Assembly (NCBI GenBank): GCA_040880025.1 | Contig: JBBDJD010000013.1 | Coordinates: 124,001-188,000 of the forward strand | Direction of reading: 5' to 3' | DNA: 64,000 nt | Source: RCIO01 sp040880025 | GTDB lineage: Bacteria > Pseudomonadota > Alphaproteobacteria > Rhizobiales > Rhizobiaceae | Shown: positions 1 to 7,104 of the stretch, piece after piece | Numbering within the stretch: the first letter of the stretch is position 1 | Layout of the letters: each line of letters opens with the position of its first letter | Notes under the pieces: generated by a model | Told to the model about the DNA's origin: nothing | The model's database searches: none | The model's input: only the letters and a program-made list of their open reading frames with translations | Translations under genes and position numbers: made by a program

Positions 1-278
1 TCTACGGAATCGCCTGCGGCGTATCGCCGGTGCGCCGGGCGCTTTATTTCCATCCGATGACAATCTCCGGCTTCGGCCTGTTCATTGCCGGCTTGTCGGG
101 CGTCCTTTCGGTGTTCGGCGGGGTGCCCTTCATGACCGGCCTGTGGACGGAGATCAGCGTTCTGGGCGTCCAGGTCGATCTGTCCACGCCGCTGATATTC
201 GACATTGGCGTCTATTTCGTCGTGTTGGGAACGATAGCAAACATAGCGCTCGCTCTCGAGGAACGGGAGGAGGACTGA
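1..278 (+). CDS. mrpB: Na+/H+ antiporter subunit MrpB (MnhB), 5'-truncated by window edge
   Basis: This is the C-terminal part of the MnhB/MrpB subunit of the multisubunit Mrp antiporter in the inner membrane; the frame is open from base 3 and no start is visible, so the gene begins outside the window. The visible protein has two hydrophobic stretches and the family pattern of a His-Pro segment near its start, a middle glycine-rich helix and a last helix followed by an acidic tail (LALEEREED). The TGA stop overlaps the ATG of mrpC, so the two are probably translationally coupled. The identification rests on sequence pattern and on the mrpC-D-E-F-G genes that follow in canonical order. Confidence 0.9.
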   Translation, partial: YGIACGVSPVRRALYFHPMTISGFGLFIAGLSGVLSVFGGVPFMTGLWTEISVLGVQVDLSTPLIFDIGVYFVVLGTIANIALALEEREED

Positions 279-655
279 TGGAAACAGCCTTCTCGGCATT
301 TGTCGGCGTCTTTTTCGCGGTAGCGGTTTATCTGCTGCTGTCGAAGCACATCATCCGAATTCTCCTGGGCGCTGCGATCCTGGGCAACGCGGTAAACCTG
401 CTGATTTTCACCGCAGGTCGGCTGACCCGTGAGGTTCCGCCAATCATTCCATCGGATCTGCCGATACCGGCCGAGATGACGGCCAACCCGCTGCCGCAGG
501 CCCTGGTGCTGACCGCCATCGTGATCTCGTTCTCCTTCTTCGCCTTCCTGCTCGTGCTGACCTATCGCGCTTATCAGGAGCTCGGCACAGACAATACGGA
601 AGAGATGCGAGTCGCGGAGCCGGTGGATGATGACATGCCTCCGGTGGGGTATTGA
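278..655 (+). CDS. mrpC: Na+/H+ antiporter subunit MrpC (MnhC)
   Basis: A 125-residue NuoK-like membrane subunit of the Mrp complex. It shows three hydrophobic segments (about residues 5-25, 28-48 and 70-92). The second carries the ILLGAAILGNAVNLL stretch typical of MnhC, and the third is followed by the TYRAYQELGT pattern seen in many members. The start ATG overlaps the mrpB stop (ATGA), with a GGAGGA ribosome-binding site just upstream; this fixes the start and excludes a longer reading of the same frame. MrpC forms the proton/Na+ module with MrpA and MrpD, and the complex supports alkali and salt tolerance. Confidence 0.95.
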   Translation: METAFSAFVGVFFAVAVYLLLSKHIIRILLGAAILGNAVNLLIFTAGRLTREVPPIIPSDLPIPAEMTANPLPQALVLTAIVISFSFFAFLLVLTYRAYQELGTDNTEEMRVAEPVDDDMPPVGY

Positions 656-661
656 GCAGCA

Positions 662-2230
662 ATGGCGATCGAACAAGATAGCGGCCCCGACCTTTCCATC
701 GCGATGATCCTCGAGCCGGTTTCCGCGGCGGACTGGCTGGTGATCGCGCCGGTCGCACTGCCGCTGATCTTCGGCGCGGTGCTGCTTATGCTGCGTCATC
801 GCACCGCGATCCAGCCCGGTCTTGCGGTCGCGGCGCTCGCCATCCTGTTTGCTGTCGACGCCGGCCTGCTGGCGCATGTGTGGACCGGCGGTTCGGTGGT
901 GATGACCATGGGGCGCTGGCTGCCCCCGTTCGGCATTTCGTTTGTCGCCGACATGCTGGGCGCGACGCTGGTTGCGACCGCCGGCCTGGTTTCGCTGATA
1001 TGCGGGATTTTCTCGATCAGCACGGTCAATTCCGTCGGCCGGCGCTACGGCTTCTATCCGTTCCTGCTGCTGATGATGGCGGGCGTGAACGGCTCGTTCC
1101 TGACAGGCGACATTTTCAACCTCTATGTCTGGTTCGAGGTGTTCCTGATCTCGTCATTTGGCCTGATCATACTGGGATCGGGACAGCGGCAGATCGACGG
1201 CGCCACGAAATATGCGATCCTGAACCTGGTAGCCACGACCTTGTTCCTGATCGCAACCGGCTATCTGTACGGGATATTCGGCACCCTCAACATGGCCGAT
1301 ATCGCACGCAAGGCGCCTGAACTTCGCGGCACCGCCCCCCTCATGACTCTGGCTACGCTCTACCTCGTCGCCTTCGGGATGAAGGCTGCTGCCTTCCCGC
1401 TGAATTTCTGGCTGCCGGCCTCCTACCACACGCCCCGCATCGTGGTTGCCGCGCTGTTCGCGGGCTTGCTGACAAAGGTGGGCATCTACGCGCTGCTCAG
1501 GACGCTCGTCATGCTGTTCCCGCCTGAGCGGTCGGTACTGTCGGGTATCATCATCTGGCTCGCCATCGGCACGATGCTGATCGGCATACTGGGCGCGCTG
1601 GCGCAGTCCGACATAAGGCGGCTGCTCGGCTTTGTCGTCGTTTCCGGCATCGGCTTCATGCTTGCGGGGATAGGACTGGGCGACGCCGCCGGCCTGGCGG
1701 GAACCGTGGTCTATGCCGTTCATTCCATGCTGGTCATGACCGCGCTCTATCTGCTGGCGGGGCTCATGCGGCGCGCCGGCGACAGCTATTCACTCAACCG
1801 ATTGGCGGGACTCTATCGGACCGATCCGCTGATGGCAGCCGTTGCCCTGCTTCTCGTCTTCGCTGCTGCGGGCCTGCCGCCCGGCTCCGGCCTGTGGCCG
1901 AAGGTGATGCTGGTTCAGGCATCGCTGGGCATGGGCGTTTGGTGGCTTGCATTGGCGATACTGATCACCGGCCTGCTGACGACGCTGGCTCTCGGGCGGG
2001 TTTTCGTGCTTGCTTTCTGGCGCGCGTCGGATGCGGTGGATGAGGAAATGGCACAGAATCGCGAGACGAGCCGGGGCGCCTATGCGGCGGTTCTGGTAAT
2101 GTGTGTGCCGATCGTGCTCATCGGCGTATGGCCGGAGCCGCTGATCGGGGCGGCGCAAGTGGCGGTGGACGGCTTGCTCAACCCGGCTACCTATATCGGT
2201 GCGGTCTTTCCCGTGGAGGCAATGCAATGA
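662..2230 (+). CDS. mrpD: Na+/H+ antiporter subunit MrpD (MnhD)
   Basis: A 522-residue polytopic subunit homologous to the NuoL/M/N proton channels of complex I. About fourteen hydrophobic helices are visible, as is the conserved core: FNLYVWFEVFLISSFGL (about residues 150-166, containing the family glutamate), GMKAAAFPLNFWLPASYHTP (about 240-260, containing the lysine) and the LLTKVGIYALLR helix. Length matches the family. It lies 6 bp after mrpC and overlaps mrpE by 4 bp, as expected for one operon. Its likely role is proton translocation coupled to Na+ export. A second in-frame ATG at codon 15 is an alternative start. Confidence 0.96.
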   Translation: MAIEQDSGPDLSIAMILEPVSAADWLVIAPVALPLIFGAVLLMLRHRTAIQPGLAVAALAILFAVDAGLLAHVWTGGSVVMTMGRWLPPFGISFVADMLGATLVATAGLVSLICGIFSISTVNSVGRRYGFYPFLLLMMAGVNGSFLTGDIFNLYVWFEVFLISSFGLIILGSGQRQIDGATKYAILNLVATTLFLIATGYLYGIFGTLNMADIARKAPELRGTAPLMTLATLYLVAFGMKAAAFPLNFWLPASYHTPRIVVAALFAGLLTKVGIYALLRTLVMLFPPERSVLSGIIIWLAIGTMLIGILGALAQSDIRRLLGFVVVSGIGFMLAGIGLGDAAGLAGTVVYAVHSMLVMTALYLLAGLMRRAGDSYSLNRLAGLYRTDPLMAAVALLLVFAAAGLPPGSGLWPKVMLVQASLGMGVWWLALAILITGLLTTLALGRVFVLAFWRASDAVDEEMAQNRETSRGAYAAVLVMCVPIVLIGVWPEPLIGAAQVAVDGLLNPATYIGAVFPVEAMQ

Positions 2231-2700
2231 GCCTGTTTCTGGTCAACCTGCTTTTGGCGATCGCCTGGGCCTCTGTCTCGGGATCGTTCACGCTGGCCAA
2301 TCTGGTTTTCGGCTTCGTGCTGTCGGCAATCGCGCTGTATCTCATCCGTGAGCAGGTGGGATATGTCGGCTACATCACGCGGTCATGGCGCGTGATTTCG
2401 CTCGCCGCCCTCTTTGTCTACGAGCTTATTCTCGCGGCATGGAAGGTGACCACCCTGGTGCTGTCGCCAAGAATGAACGTGAAACCCGGCATCTTCGCCT
2501 ACCCCATGAAGGTGGATCGCGACGGCGAGATCACCCTTCTCGCCAACCTGATAACACTCACACCGGGCACGCTGTCGGTCGACGTGTCGGACGACCGGCG
2601 CACGCTCTACGTGCATGCGATCGACTGCTCCGATGTCGATAGGACGTGCCAGGATATCGCGGAAGGCTTCGAGCGGAAAATACTGGAGGCGTTCCGGTGA
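2227..2700 (+). CDS. mrpE: Na+/H+ antiporter subunit MrpE (MnhE)
   Basis: A 157-residue MnhE-family membrane protein. Two or three N-terminal helices (residues 1-75) are followed by a soluble C-terminal domain containing the diagnostic LLANLITLTPGTLSVDV stretch (about residues 103-119) and LYVHAIDC. The start ATG overlaps the mrpD stop (ATGA). A longer in-frame opening upstream lies inside mrpD and is not credible. MrpE is needed for assembly or activity of the complex in other bacteria. The gene overlaps the following mrpF GTG by 4 bp, so coupled translation is likely. Confidence 0.95.
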   Translation: MSLFLVNLLLAIAWASVSGSFTLANLVFGFVLSAIALYLIREQVGYVGYITRSWRVISLAALFVYELILAAWKVTTLVLSPRMNVKPGIFAYPMKVDRDGEITLLANLITLTPGTLSVDVSDDRRTLYVHAIDCSDVDRTCQDIAEGFERKILEAFR

Positions 2701-3032
2701 GTTTCGGCGAGCAATTTCGCGAGATCGCCGAATTGATCGCAATCGGCCTGCTGAGCCTGTCCTTCCTGGTCACGGTGTACCGTTTTGTGGTCGGCCCGAC
2801 CCTGCCGGATCGCGTGCTGGCGCTGGACCTGCTGGTTACCGTCGCCATAGGCTTCATTGCAGTGATCGGCATCCGGACGGGTTTCACGCTTTATCTCGAT
2901 ATCGCGATTGCGCTGGGGCTGGTCGGCTTTCTGGCAACGGTCGCCTTTGCCCGCTACATACATTCACGCGGGCCGAAGGGCGAAAGGAGCATAGAAGAAG
3001 TGAGGCAACCTAAAGTTGAAGGTGTAGCATGA
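2697..3032 (+). CDS. mrpF: Na+/H+ antiporter subunit MrpF (MnhF)
   Basis: A 111-residue MnhF-type subunit with three hydrophobic helices. The family signature VVGPTLPDRVLALDLL lies between the first two, and a later helix reads TLYLDIAIALGLVGFL. The start is a GTG at 2697 that overlaps the mrpE TGA. This gives the usual short hydrophilic N-terminus, whereas a longer frame would extend into mrpE. The tail is charged (KGERSIEEVRQPK) and probably cytoplasmic. The gene overlaps mrpG by 4 bp. It is a small structural subunit of the Na+/H+ antiporter. Confidence 0.94.
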   Translation: MSFGEQFREIAELIAIGLLSLSFLVTVYRFVVGPTLPDRVLALDLLVTVAIGFIAVIGIRTGFTLYLDIAIALGLVGFLATVAFARYIHSRGPKGERSIEEVRQPKVEGVA

Positions 3033-3385
3033 TTTCGGAGGTCCAGAACTATATTGCCGGTATTCTTATGATCGCCGGCGCGGCGTTCGCTCTGGTCGCG
3101 ACGATCGGCATCGTTCGCCTGCCCGATATCTATTCGCGCATGCATGCCGCCTCCAAAGCCGGGACGGTCGGCTCAGGAGCTACGCTGATTGCATTGGCGG
3201 TATTTACCGACGATCCGGCAACAACGTTGCGAGCCGTTGCAGCGGTGGCATTCTTGATGCTCACAGCACCGGTTTCAGCACATTTGCTGGCCAAGTCGGC
3301 CTATTCCGCTGGCTACCGGCTGTCGGACAAATCCGTGATCGACGATATGGCGGATGAGAGCCGGTCCGACACTGGCGGTTCGTGA
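3029..3385 (+). CDS. mrpG: Na+/H+ antiporter subunit MrpG (MnhG)
   Basis: A 118-residue PhaG/MnhG/YufB-family subunit and the last gene of the operon. The hallmark sequence VATIGIVRLPDIYSRMHAAS (about residues 23-42) and the following TVGSGATLIALAVF are clearly readable, together with the family motif MLTAPVSAHLLAKSAY. Three hydrophobic helices are predicted. The C-terminal tail is acidic and serine-rich. No terminator-like hairpin follows directly. The 260-bp gap downstream leads to mucR, which is probably transcribed separately. Confidence 0.95.
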   Translation: MISEVQNYIAGILMIAGAAFALVATIGIVRLPDIYSRMHAASKAGTVGSGATLIALAVFTDDPATTLRAVAAVAFLMLTAPVSAHLLAKSAYSAGYRLSDKSVIDDMADESRSDTGGS

Positions 3386-3645
3386 TTGGCTCCGAAAGGT
3401 CAGGTCAAGCCGGAAGCCTGTGCGTTCCTGATTTCAGAATTGATTAACTGCAACTGCTCTGTATAGCCGCTAAATAGTGGATCGTGACAGCTAGATAGAA
3501 AGAATGATTTGACTCTCACTAGTGCAAGCAGCAATTAAACGACAGCGGCTCGAATCAGAAAAGCGTAAAAAACAGAGCACACAGTCGCAATTCGCTGAGG
3601 GCGCACTGCCGCCTTCGTACACATTGATTATTGGGGCATCGAACC
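3386..3645 (+). promoter_or_regulatory. AT-rich intergenic region upstream of mucR
   Basis: This 260-bp gap separates mrpG from mucR. It is clearly richer in A/T than its surroundings between about 3430 and 3580, with many TpA steps. A TTGACT hexamer at 3509-3514 could be a -35 element, but no convincing -10 follows at 16-18 bp. Ros/MucR proteins bind AT-rich DNA containing TpA steps and repress their own genes in relatives, so autoregulation here is reasonable but inferred. No RNA gene was recognised. Confidence 0.4.
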
Positions 3646-4080
3646 ATGGAAAACGCAGTCACCGCACTACGAACTGATGACAATCTTATCGAACTCACGG
3701 CGGATGTCGTTGCCGCCTACGTGAGCAACAATCCTGTTCAAATCGGTGACTTGCCGGGATTGATCTCCGATATCCACGCTGCGTTGGTTCGCGTCGGCGG
3801 CGCCGCCGAAGCGGCACCCGCCGAGAAGCCAAAACCGGCGGTGAATCCGAAGCGCTCCGTGTTCGACGATTACATCATCTGTCTCGAGGACGGGAAGAAG
3901 TTCAAGTCGCTCAAGCGGCACCTCATGACCCACTATGGACTGACGCCGGAAGAATACCGGGAAAAGTGGGGTCTCGATTCCACCTATCCGATGGTGGCGC
4001 CGAGCTACGCCGCGGCGCGTTCGCTACTGGCAAAGAAGATGGGCCTGGGACGCAAGCGCAAGACCGGCAAATCCAGATAG
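3646..4080 (+). CDS. mucR: MucR/Ros-family zinc-finger-like transcriptional regulator
   Basis: A 144-residue Ros/MucR protein, a global regulator of exopolysaccharide, motility and cell-cycle genes in alphaproteobacteria. The N-terminal half (residues 1-55) is the oligomerisation region. The C-terminal DNA-binding domain contains CLEDGKKFKSLKRHLMTHYG, followed by LTPEEYREKWGL and YPMVAPSYAAARS. The putative metal ligands are Cys79, Asp82, His92 and His96, so the second cysteine of classical Ros is replaced by aspartate, as in Brucella-type MucR. The ATG at 3646 matches the family N-terminus (MENAV); a TTG 15 bp upstream is in frame but less likely. A strong terminator follows. The DivJ-like kinase gene lies a few genes away, as near mucR in Sinorhizobium. 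Confidence 0.95.
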   Translation: MENAVTALRTDDNLIELTADVVAAYVSNNPVQIGDLPGLISDIHAALVRVGGAAEAAPAEKPKPAVNPKRSVFDDYIICLEDGKKFKSLKRHLMTHYGLTPEEYREKWGLDSTYPMVAPSYAAARSLLAKKMGLGRKRKTGKSR

Positions 4081-4103
4081 ACAGTTCGACGTCGGAATTG
4101 AAC

Positions 4104-4129
4104 AAAGGCGGGCGCAATGCCCGCCTTTT
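4104..4129. terminator. Rho-independent terminator, probably bidirectional
   Basis: A perfect hairpin with the 7-bp GC stem GGCGGGC / GCCCGCC (4107-4113 and 4119-4125) and a 5-nt loop GCAAT. It is flanked by AAA on the left and TTTT on the right, which extends the stem to 10 bp. The U-run on the plus strand ends mucR transcription. Read on the minus strand, it also follows the stop of the gene at 4130-4390. Confidence 0.92.
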
Positions 4130-4390
4130 CTATTTGCCCAGCCGATCCAGCGCCTCCTTGAGCGCAATATGCCGGTTGAGGTCGTAGCTCCAGTGGTGGC
4201 GCAGACCCCTGATGCGCTCGCGCTTTAGCTGTCGCGCGATACGCTGCCTGATGCGGGTGCGTTCCCGCCCCTTCGATTGCAGCGCGCTTGCAAAGTCGAT
4301 GCCGCAGGCCAGCTGAAGAGCAGCGGTCTGGCGGGCGTCGGCCGCCTCGCTCGCTTTCCGGGTCCGGAAGGCCAGGACCTCCGTTTGCAT
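4130..4390 (-). CDS. Small hypothetical protein, Arg/Lys-rich
   Basis: An 86-residue protein of unknown function. It begins MQTEVLAFRTRKASEAAD and is strongly basic, with an arginine-rich helical middle (KGRERTRIRQRIARQLKRER) and a conserved-looking end (GLRHHWSYDLNRHIALKEALDRLGK). The start was chosen at the ATG at 4390 because GGTGG lies 6 nt upstream; the frame stays open to about 4525, so a longer protein cannot be excluded. It is cytoplasmic with no signal peptide. It converges on mucR and shares its bidirectional terminator. I recall similar small genes beside mucR in Rhizobiales but know no function. Confidence 0.6.
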   Translation of the reverse strand: MQTEVLAFRTRKASEAADARQTAALQLACGIDFASALQSKGRERTRIRQRIARQLKRERIRGLRHHWSYDLNRHIALKEALDRLGK

Positions 4391-4612
4391 ATTTTCCACC
4401 CGACCGTCCCTGGCTGTTTCGATGCGCGTCAACTTTCGGCGCGCTGGAGACAGCGTGGATAGATTTTCTTCATCCAATGATCGTGCATGAAAAATAACGG
4501 AGCGAAACCAATGGGATAGAATCAATCACTGTTCCACAATGTTCTTGATATGTTCACATCTGTGGCAACCCAAGGTACAAGGATAATATTCCTACCTATG
4601 GGAGGCGGCCGC

Positions 4613-5029
4613 GTGTCAACGGCAAATGCAAGGCAGATATCTAAACGATCGGAAGAGGCGGCCGGGGCGAGCGAAGGTCATGTCGCGCAGGTGCGGCAGC
4701 GCGGACGCGAAGCGCACATCATCGGAGCCTGCGACTGTGTCATCGACCTAGCAGCGGCATTCTACAATCTGCCGAGCAGGGAGTTGCGGCGGACAGGCCG
4801 CGGCACCGACGAAATCGCTCGCGTCAGACAGATTGCGATGTATGTCGCACACGTCGTGCTGGGTCTCACAATGACCGACATCGGAAGAGGCTTCGGACGC
4901 GACCGCACGACCGTCATGCACGCCTGCCATCTGGTCGAGGACCTTCGCGACGATCGCGACTTCGACCAGATCATCGCGCGCACGGAGAACATCGTCGCCG
5001 CCGCTTTTCGTGACCGGCTGCCATTGTAA
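4613..5029 (+). CDS. DnaA domain IV-like helix-turn-helix protein (no AAA+ domain)
   Basis: A protein of about 138 residues whose C-terminal half resembles the DNA-binding domain IV of the replication initiator DnaA. It contains RQIAMYVAHVVLGLTMTDIGRGFGRDRTTVMHACHLVED, given here in parts: RQIAMYVAHVVLGLT is the first helix, TDIGRGFGRDRTTV the turn region and MHACHLVED the recognition helix. There is no Walker ATPase domain. The GTG at 4613 has GGGAGG 7 nt upstream; ATGs at 4598 and 4550 are in frame alternatives. It may bind DnaA-box-like DNA, but no target is visible. It sits 23 bp before the DUF6456 gene and probably forms an operon with it. Confidence 0.75.
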   Translation: MSTANARQISKRSEEAAGASEGHVAQVRQRGREAHIIGACDCVIDLAAAFYNLPSRELRRTGRGTDEIARVRQIAMYVAHVVLGLTMTDIGRGFGRDRTTVMHACHLVEDLRDDRDFDQIIARTENIVAAAFRDRLPL

Positions 5030-5052
5030 CCAGACATTTGTTGGAGAGCATG

Positions 5053-5847
5053 ATGAATGCGGACCTGCTTCGCATTGCGCGGTTTCTTGCATCCGGCGAG
5101 GCAACGGCAAGGCCGGCTGCGAAATCGGAGAAACTGATGCTAGAAAACGGGCGCGGGACGATTGCTGCCGACAAGGACGTGTTGGCCGTCATGGCGAGGC
5201 GTGGGCTGATCGCGCGAGATGCCGAACGTGTTGGGCTGACCGGAAGCGGTGTCGCGTTCTGGCGAAGACACCGCGATGGAACCGCGGACTTCCAGCAGCA
5301 GCACCGTGACGTGGAGCAAGGTTTGGTGGAGCTGGAGGGCGCGGCGGTGTCGGTTCCGGTCAATCGCGCCGAATCGCCCCTGTCGGTGATTTCCCGCCGC
5401 CGCGACAGGGACGGGAGGCGTTTTCTGACAGACGACGAGTTCAGGGCCGGTGAACGGCTGCGCTCTGACTACACGCGGGGACAGCTGATGCCGCGCCTCG
5501 GCGCCAACTGGCAGGCATCGGTTGCTTCGGGCCGCAGCCGCGGTGAGCGCGGCGGGGCGGCCGAATTGACGGAGGCTTCGCTCGCGGCGCGTCAGCGGGT
5601 GGAAAACGCCATTCTGGCCGTCGGTCCCGAACTGGCCGGCGTGCTCATCGACATTTGCTGCTACCTCAAAGGTCTTGAGACCGTGGAGCGGGAACGCGGC
5701 TGGCCGGTTCGTTCGGCGAAGATCGTGCTCAAGTCGGCGCTTGCCGCCCTTACGCGGCATTACGAGCCGGAGGGCGCCAGGCATTCGACGCGCAAGCCGG
5801 TGACGCTTCACTGGGGAGCCGCCGACTACCGCCCAACGATCAGGTAA
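5053..5847 (+). CDS. DUF6456 domain-containing protein
   Basis: A protein of about 264 residues, soluble, function unknown. The N-terminal part looks like a winged-helix or HTH region (residues 1-75: LLRIARFLASGEA ... VLAVMARRGLIARDAERVGLTGSG). The C-terminal half (about 125-264) contains FLTDDEFRAGERLRSDYTRGQ, NWQASV, and DICCYLKGLETVERERGWPVRSAKIVLKSALAAL, which matches my memory of the DUF6456 family of Rhizobiales. ATG 5053 was chosen because GGAG lies 6 nt upstream; ATG 5050 is also possible. It lies directly after the DnaA-domain-IV-like gene, as in related genomes, which suggests a linked DNA-binding role. Confidence 0.75.
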   Translation: MNADLLRIARFLASGEATARPAAKSEKLMLENGRGTIAADKDVLAVMARRGLIARDAERVGLTGSGVAFWRRHRDGTADFQQQHRDVEQGLVELEGAAVSVPVNRAESPLSVISRRRDRDGRRFLTDDEFRAGERLRSDYTRGQLMPRLGANWQASVASGRSRGERGGAAELTEASLAARQRVENAILAVGPELAGVLIDICCYLKGLETVERERGWPVRSAKIVLKSALAALTRHYEPEGARHSTRKPVTLHWGAADYRPTIR

Positions 5848-5853
5848 ACCTCT

Positions 5854-6294
5854 CTAGCCGGCGGGCTGGTGCTGGGATAGGGCTGCCTTGGCCTCGTCGC
5901 GGATGCGTTTGACCATCGCGCGTAGCCCATTCGATCTCTGTGGCGTCAGATGCTCGTCCAGCCCCAATTGCTGGAGAACGCCATCCGCATCGGCGCCGAC
6001 GATCTCACTTGCCTTCCGGCCCGAGAAGAGGGCGAGAACGATGGCAACCAGGCCGCGCACGATATGGGCGTCCGAATCGCCGGCAAGGCGCAGCACGGGA
6101 TCGGGTCCGTCGTCCTGCTCGAACGCCACCCAGACCTGGCTTACGCAGCCGCGAACCTTGTGCGCGTCATCGCGCAGTTCTTCAGGGTATGGCTCGAGCG
6201 CCGCGCCAAGATCAATGATGTAGCGGTAGCGATCTTCCCAGTCGTCGAGGAATTCGAAATCCTGGCGGATGCTGTCGATGGTCGTCTCGGTCAT
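5854..6294 (-). CDS. sufE: SufE family Fe-S cluster assembly protein
   Basis: A 146-residue SufE-like sulfur acceptor, which receives persulfide from the SufS cysteine desulfurase and supports Fe-S cluster assembly in the cytoplasm. The fold core is readable: DDWEDRYRYIIDLGAAL, then DAHKVRGCVSQVWVAF with the sulfur-carrying cysteine at about residue 50, then HIVRGLVAIVLALFSGR and GLDEHLTPQRSNGL. ATG 6294 gives the usual MTETTIDSI start; an ATG 9 nt further upstream is also in frame. The rest of the suf operon is not nearby. The gene is convergent with the DUF6456 gene (6-bp gap). Confidence 0.93.
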   Translation of the reverse strand: MTETTIDSIRQDFEFLDDWEDRYRYIIDLGAALEPYPEELRDDAHKVRGCVSQVWVAFEQDDGPDPVLRLAGDSDAHIVRGLVAIVLALFSGRKASEIVGADADGVLQQLGLDEHLTPQRSNGLRAMVKRIRDEAKAALSQHQPAG

Positions 6295-6344
6295 AGCCCT
6301 CATTTAGTGGGCATATGGCCTTTCGTCACGCAAAACCCGAACGA

Positions 6345-6656
6345 TTATTCGGAAGCGGCCACGCTGCCAGTGGTCAGCGCGACGTCCGTTTCCTCGCCAT
6401 TCTCCTCGATCGCGCCCATGGCCATGCGGGCGCCTTCGCGGGCGCGCACGCCGATCGTGTAGATAGCGGACTTGCCGATCTCGCAGACTTCCGGCTTGCG
6501 TTCGCACATTCCCGAAATATCGCCGATCGCGCCTCGCGCTGCTACGAACGCCTCGATCGGCCCGACGGTGCTTTCGCTGTCGGCGCCGGCGCCGCCGAAC
6601 GGCACGAGCAGCAGGACCAGCGAGAGCCAGAATGCTGAGCGGATGATGAACCCCAT
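6345..6656 (-). CDS. DUF5330 domain-containing exported protein
   Basis: A 103-residue small protein with an N-terminal hydrophobic segment (residues 3-25, FIIRSAFWLSLVLLLVPFGG) that is a signal peptide or membrane anchor. A short periplasmic domain follows, with CERKPEVCEIG (two cysteines that could form a disulfide), and the tail ends LTTGSVAASE. A ribosome-binding site (GAGGGA) lies 5 nt before the ATG. This matches the Rhizobiales family DUF5330 as I remember it; function unknown. It lies 50 bp upstream of sufE on the same strand and could be co-transcribed with it. Confidence 0.8.
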   Translation of the reverse strand: MGFIIRSAFWLSLVLLLVPFGGAGADSESTVGPIEAFVAARGAIGDISGMCERKPEVCEIGKSAIYTIGVRAREGARMAMGAIEENGEETDVALTTGSVAASE

Positions 6657-7104
6657 GACGTCCCTCGATCGTTTCGGCAGCGCTTTTGCGCGCCTTGTAT
6701 GGATCGACCATAGCGACCGGATGCGAAGGACGGCTTGAGCGAGACGGGCGCTTTTTAGCGACCTTTGATTCGAATTTTATCAATTGGTGATTGCGGCAGG
6801 TTCAAATCAAATGTGCCCGGTCCGCTTAACCATTTGCTAACGATGTAAGATGTTGATTTTAATATAGAAAGAGGAATTTTGTCGGCAAAATCGCCCGCCA
6901 AGCGATGATATTGGCTGGCCGGGACCGCCTTACGCTCTGTTTACCATCCGACGAACTCTATCGGCATTTGATGCAATTCCAGCCAAGTTTCGACGATTCC
7001 AGGCCGCAGGGCGGGCTGCACTTATCCATTCATTAAAAGCTGGATGCGAGGGTCGCTCCTAACGAATTCGACCCGCCAAGCGGGCACAGTGCGAGTGCGT
7101 TGAG
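6657..7104. other. 448-bp intergenic region between divergent genes
   Basis: This gap separates the minus-strand DUF5330 gene from the plus-strand DivJ-like kinase gene. It is A/T-rich between about 6760 and 6880 and must contain promoters for both directions. I see a CtrA-box-like site (6826-6841, listed separately) and a weak DnaA-box-like nonamer (7022-7030). No protein-coding frame with a convincing start or composition, and no RNA gene, was recognised. Confidence 0.5.
6826..6841 (+). promoter_or_regulatory. CtrA-box-like site upstream of DivJ-like kinase gene
   Basis: The sequence TTAA-CCATTTG-CTAAC matches the CtrA consensus TTAA-N7-TTAAC in eight of nine defined positions. It lies about 260 bp upstream of the DivJ-like gene in the A/T-rich part of the gap. 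CtrA is the master cell-cycle regulator in this bacterial group, so direct control of a kinase in the CtrA pathway is plausible. Such sites also occur by chance, so the call is tentative. Confidence 0.35.

Noticed and set aside
7022..7030. DnaA box (TTATCCATT) and possible origin between DUF5330 and divJ-like genes
   Set aside because: Only seven of nine bases match, it is a single site, and no other origin hallmarks are present.
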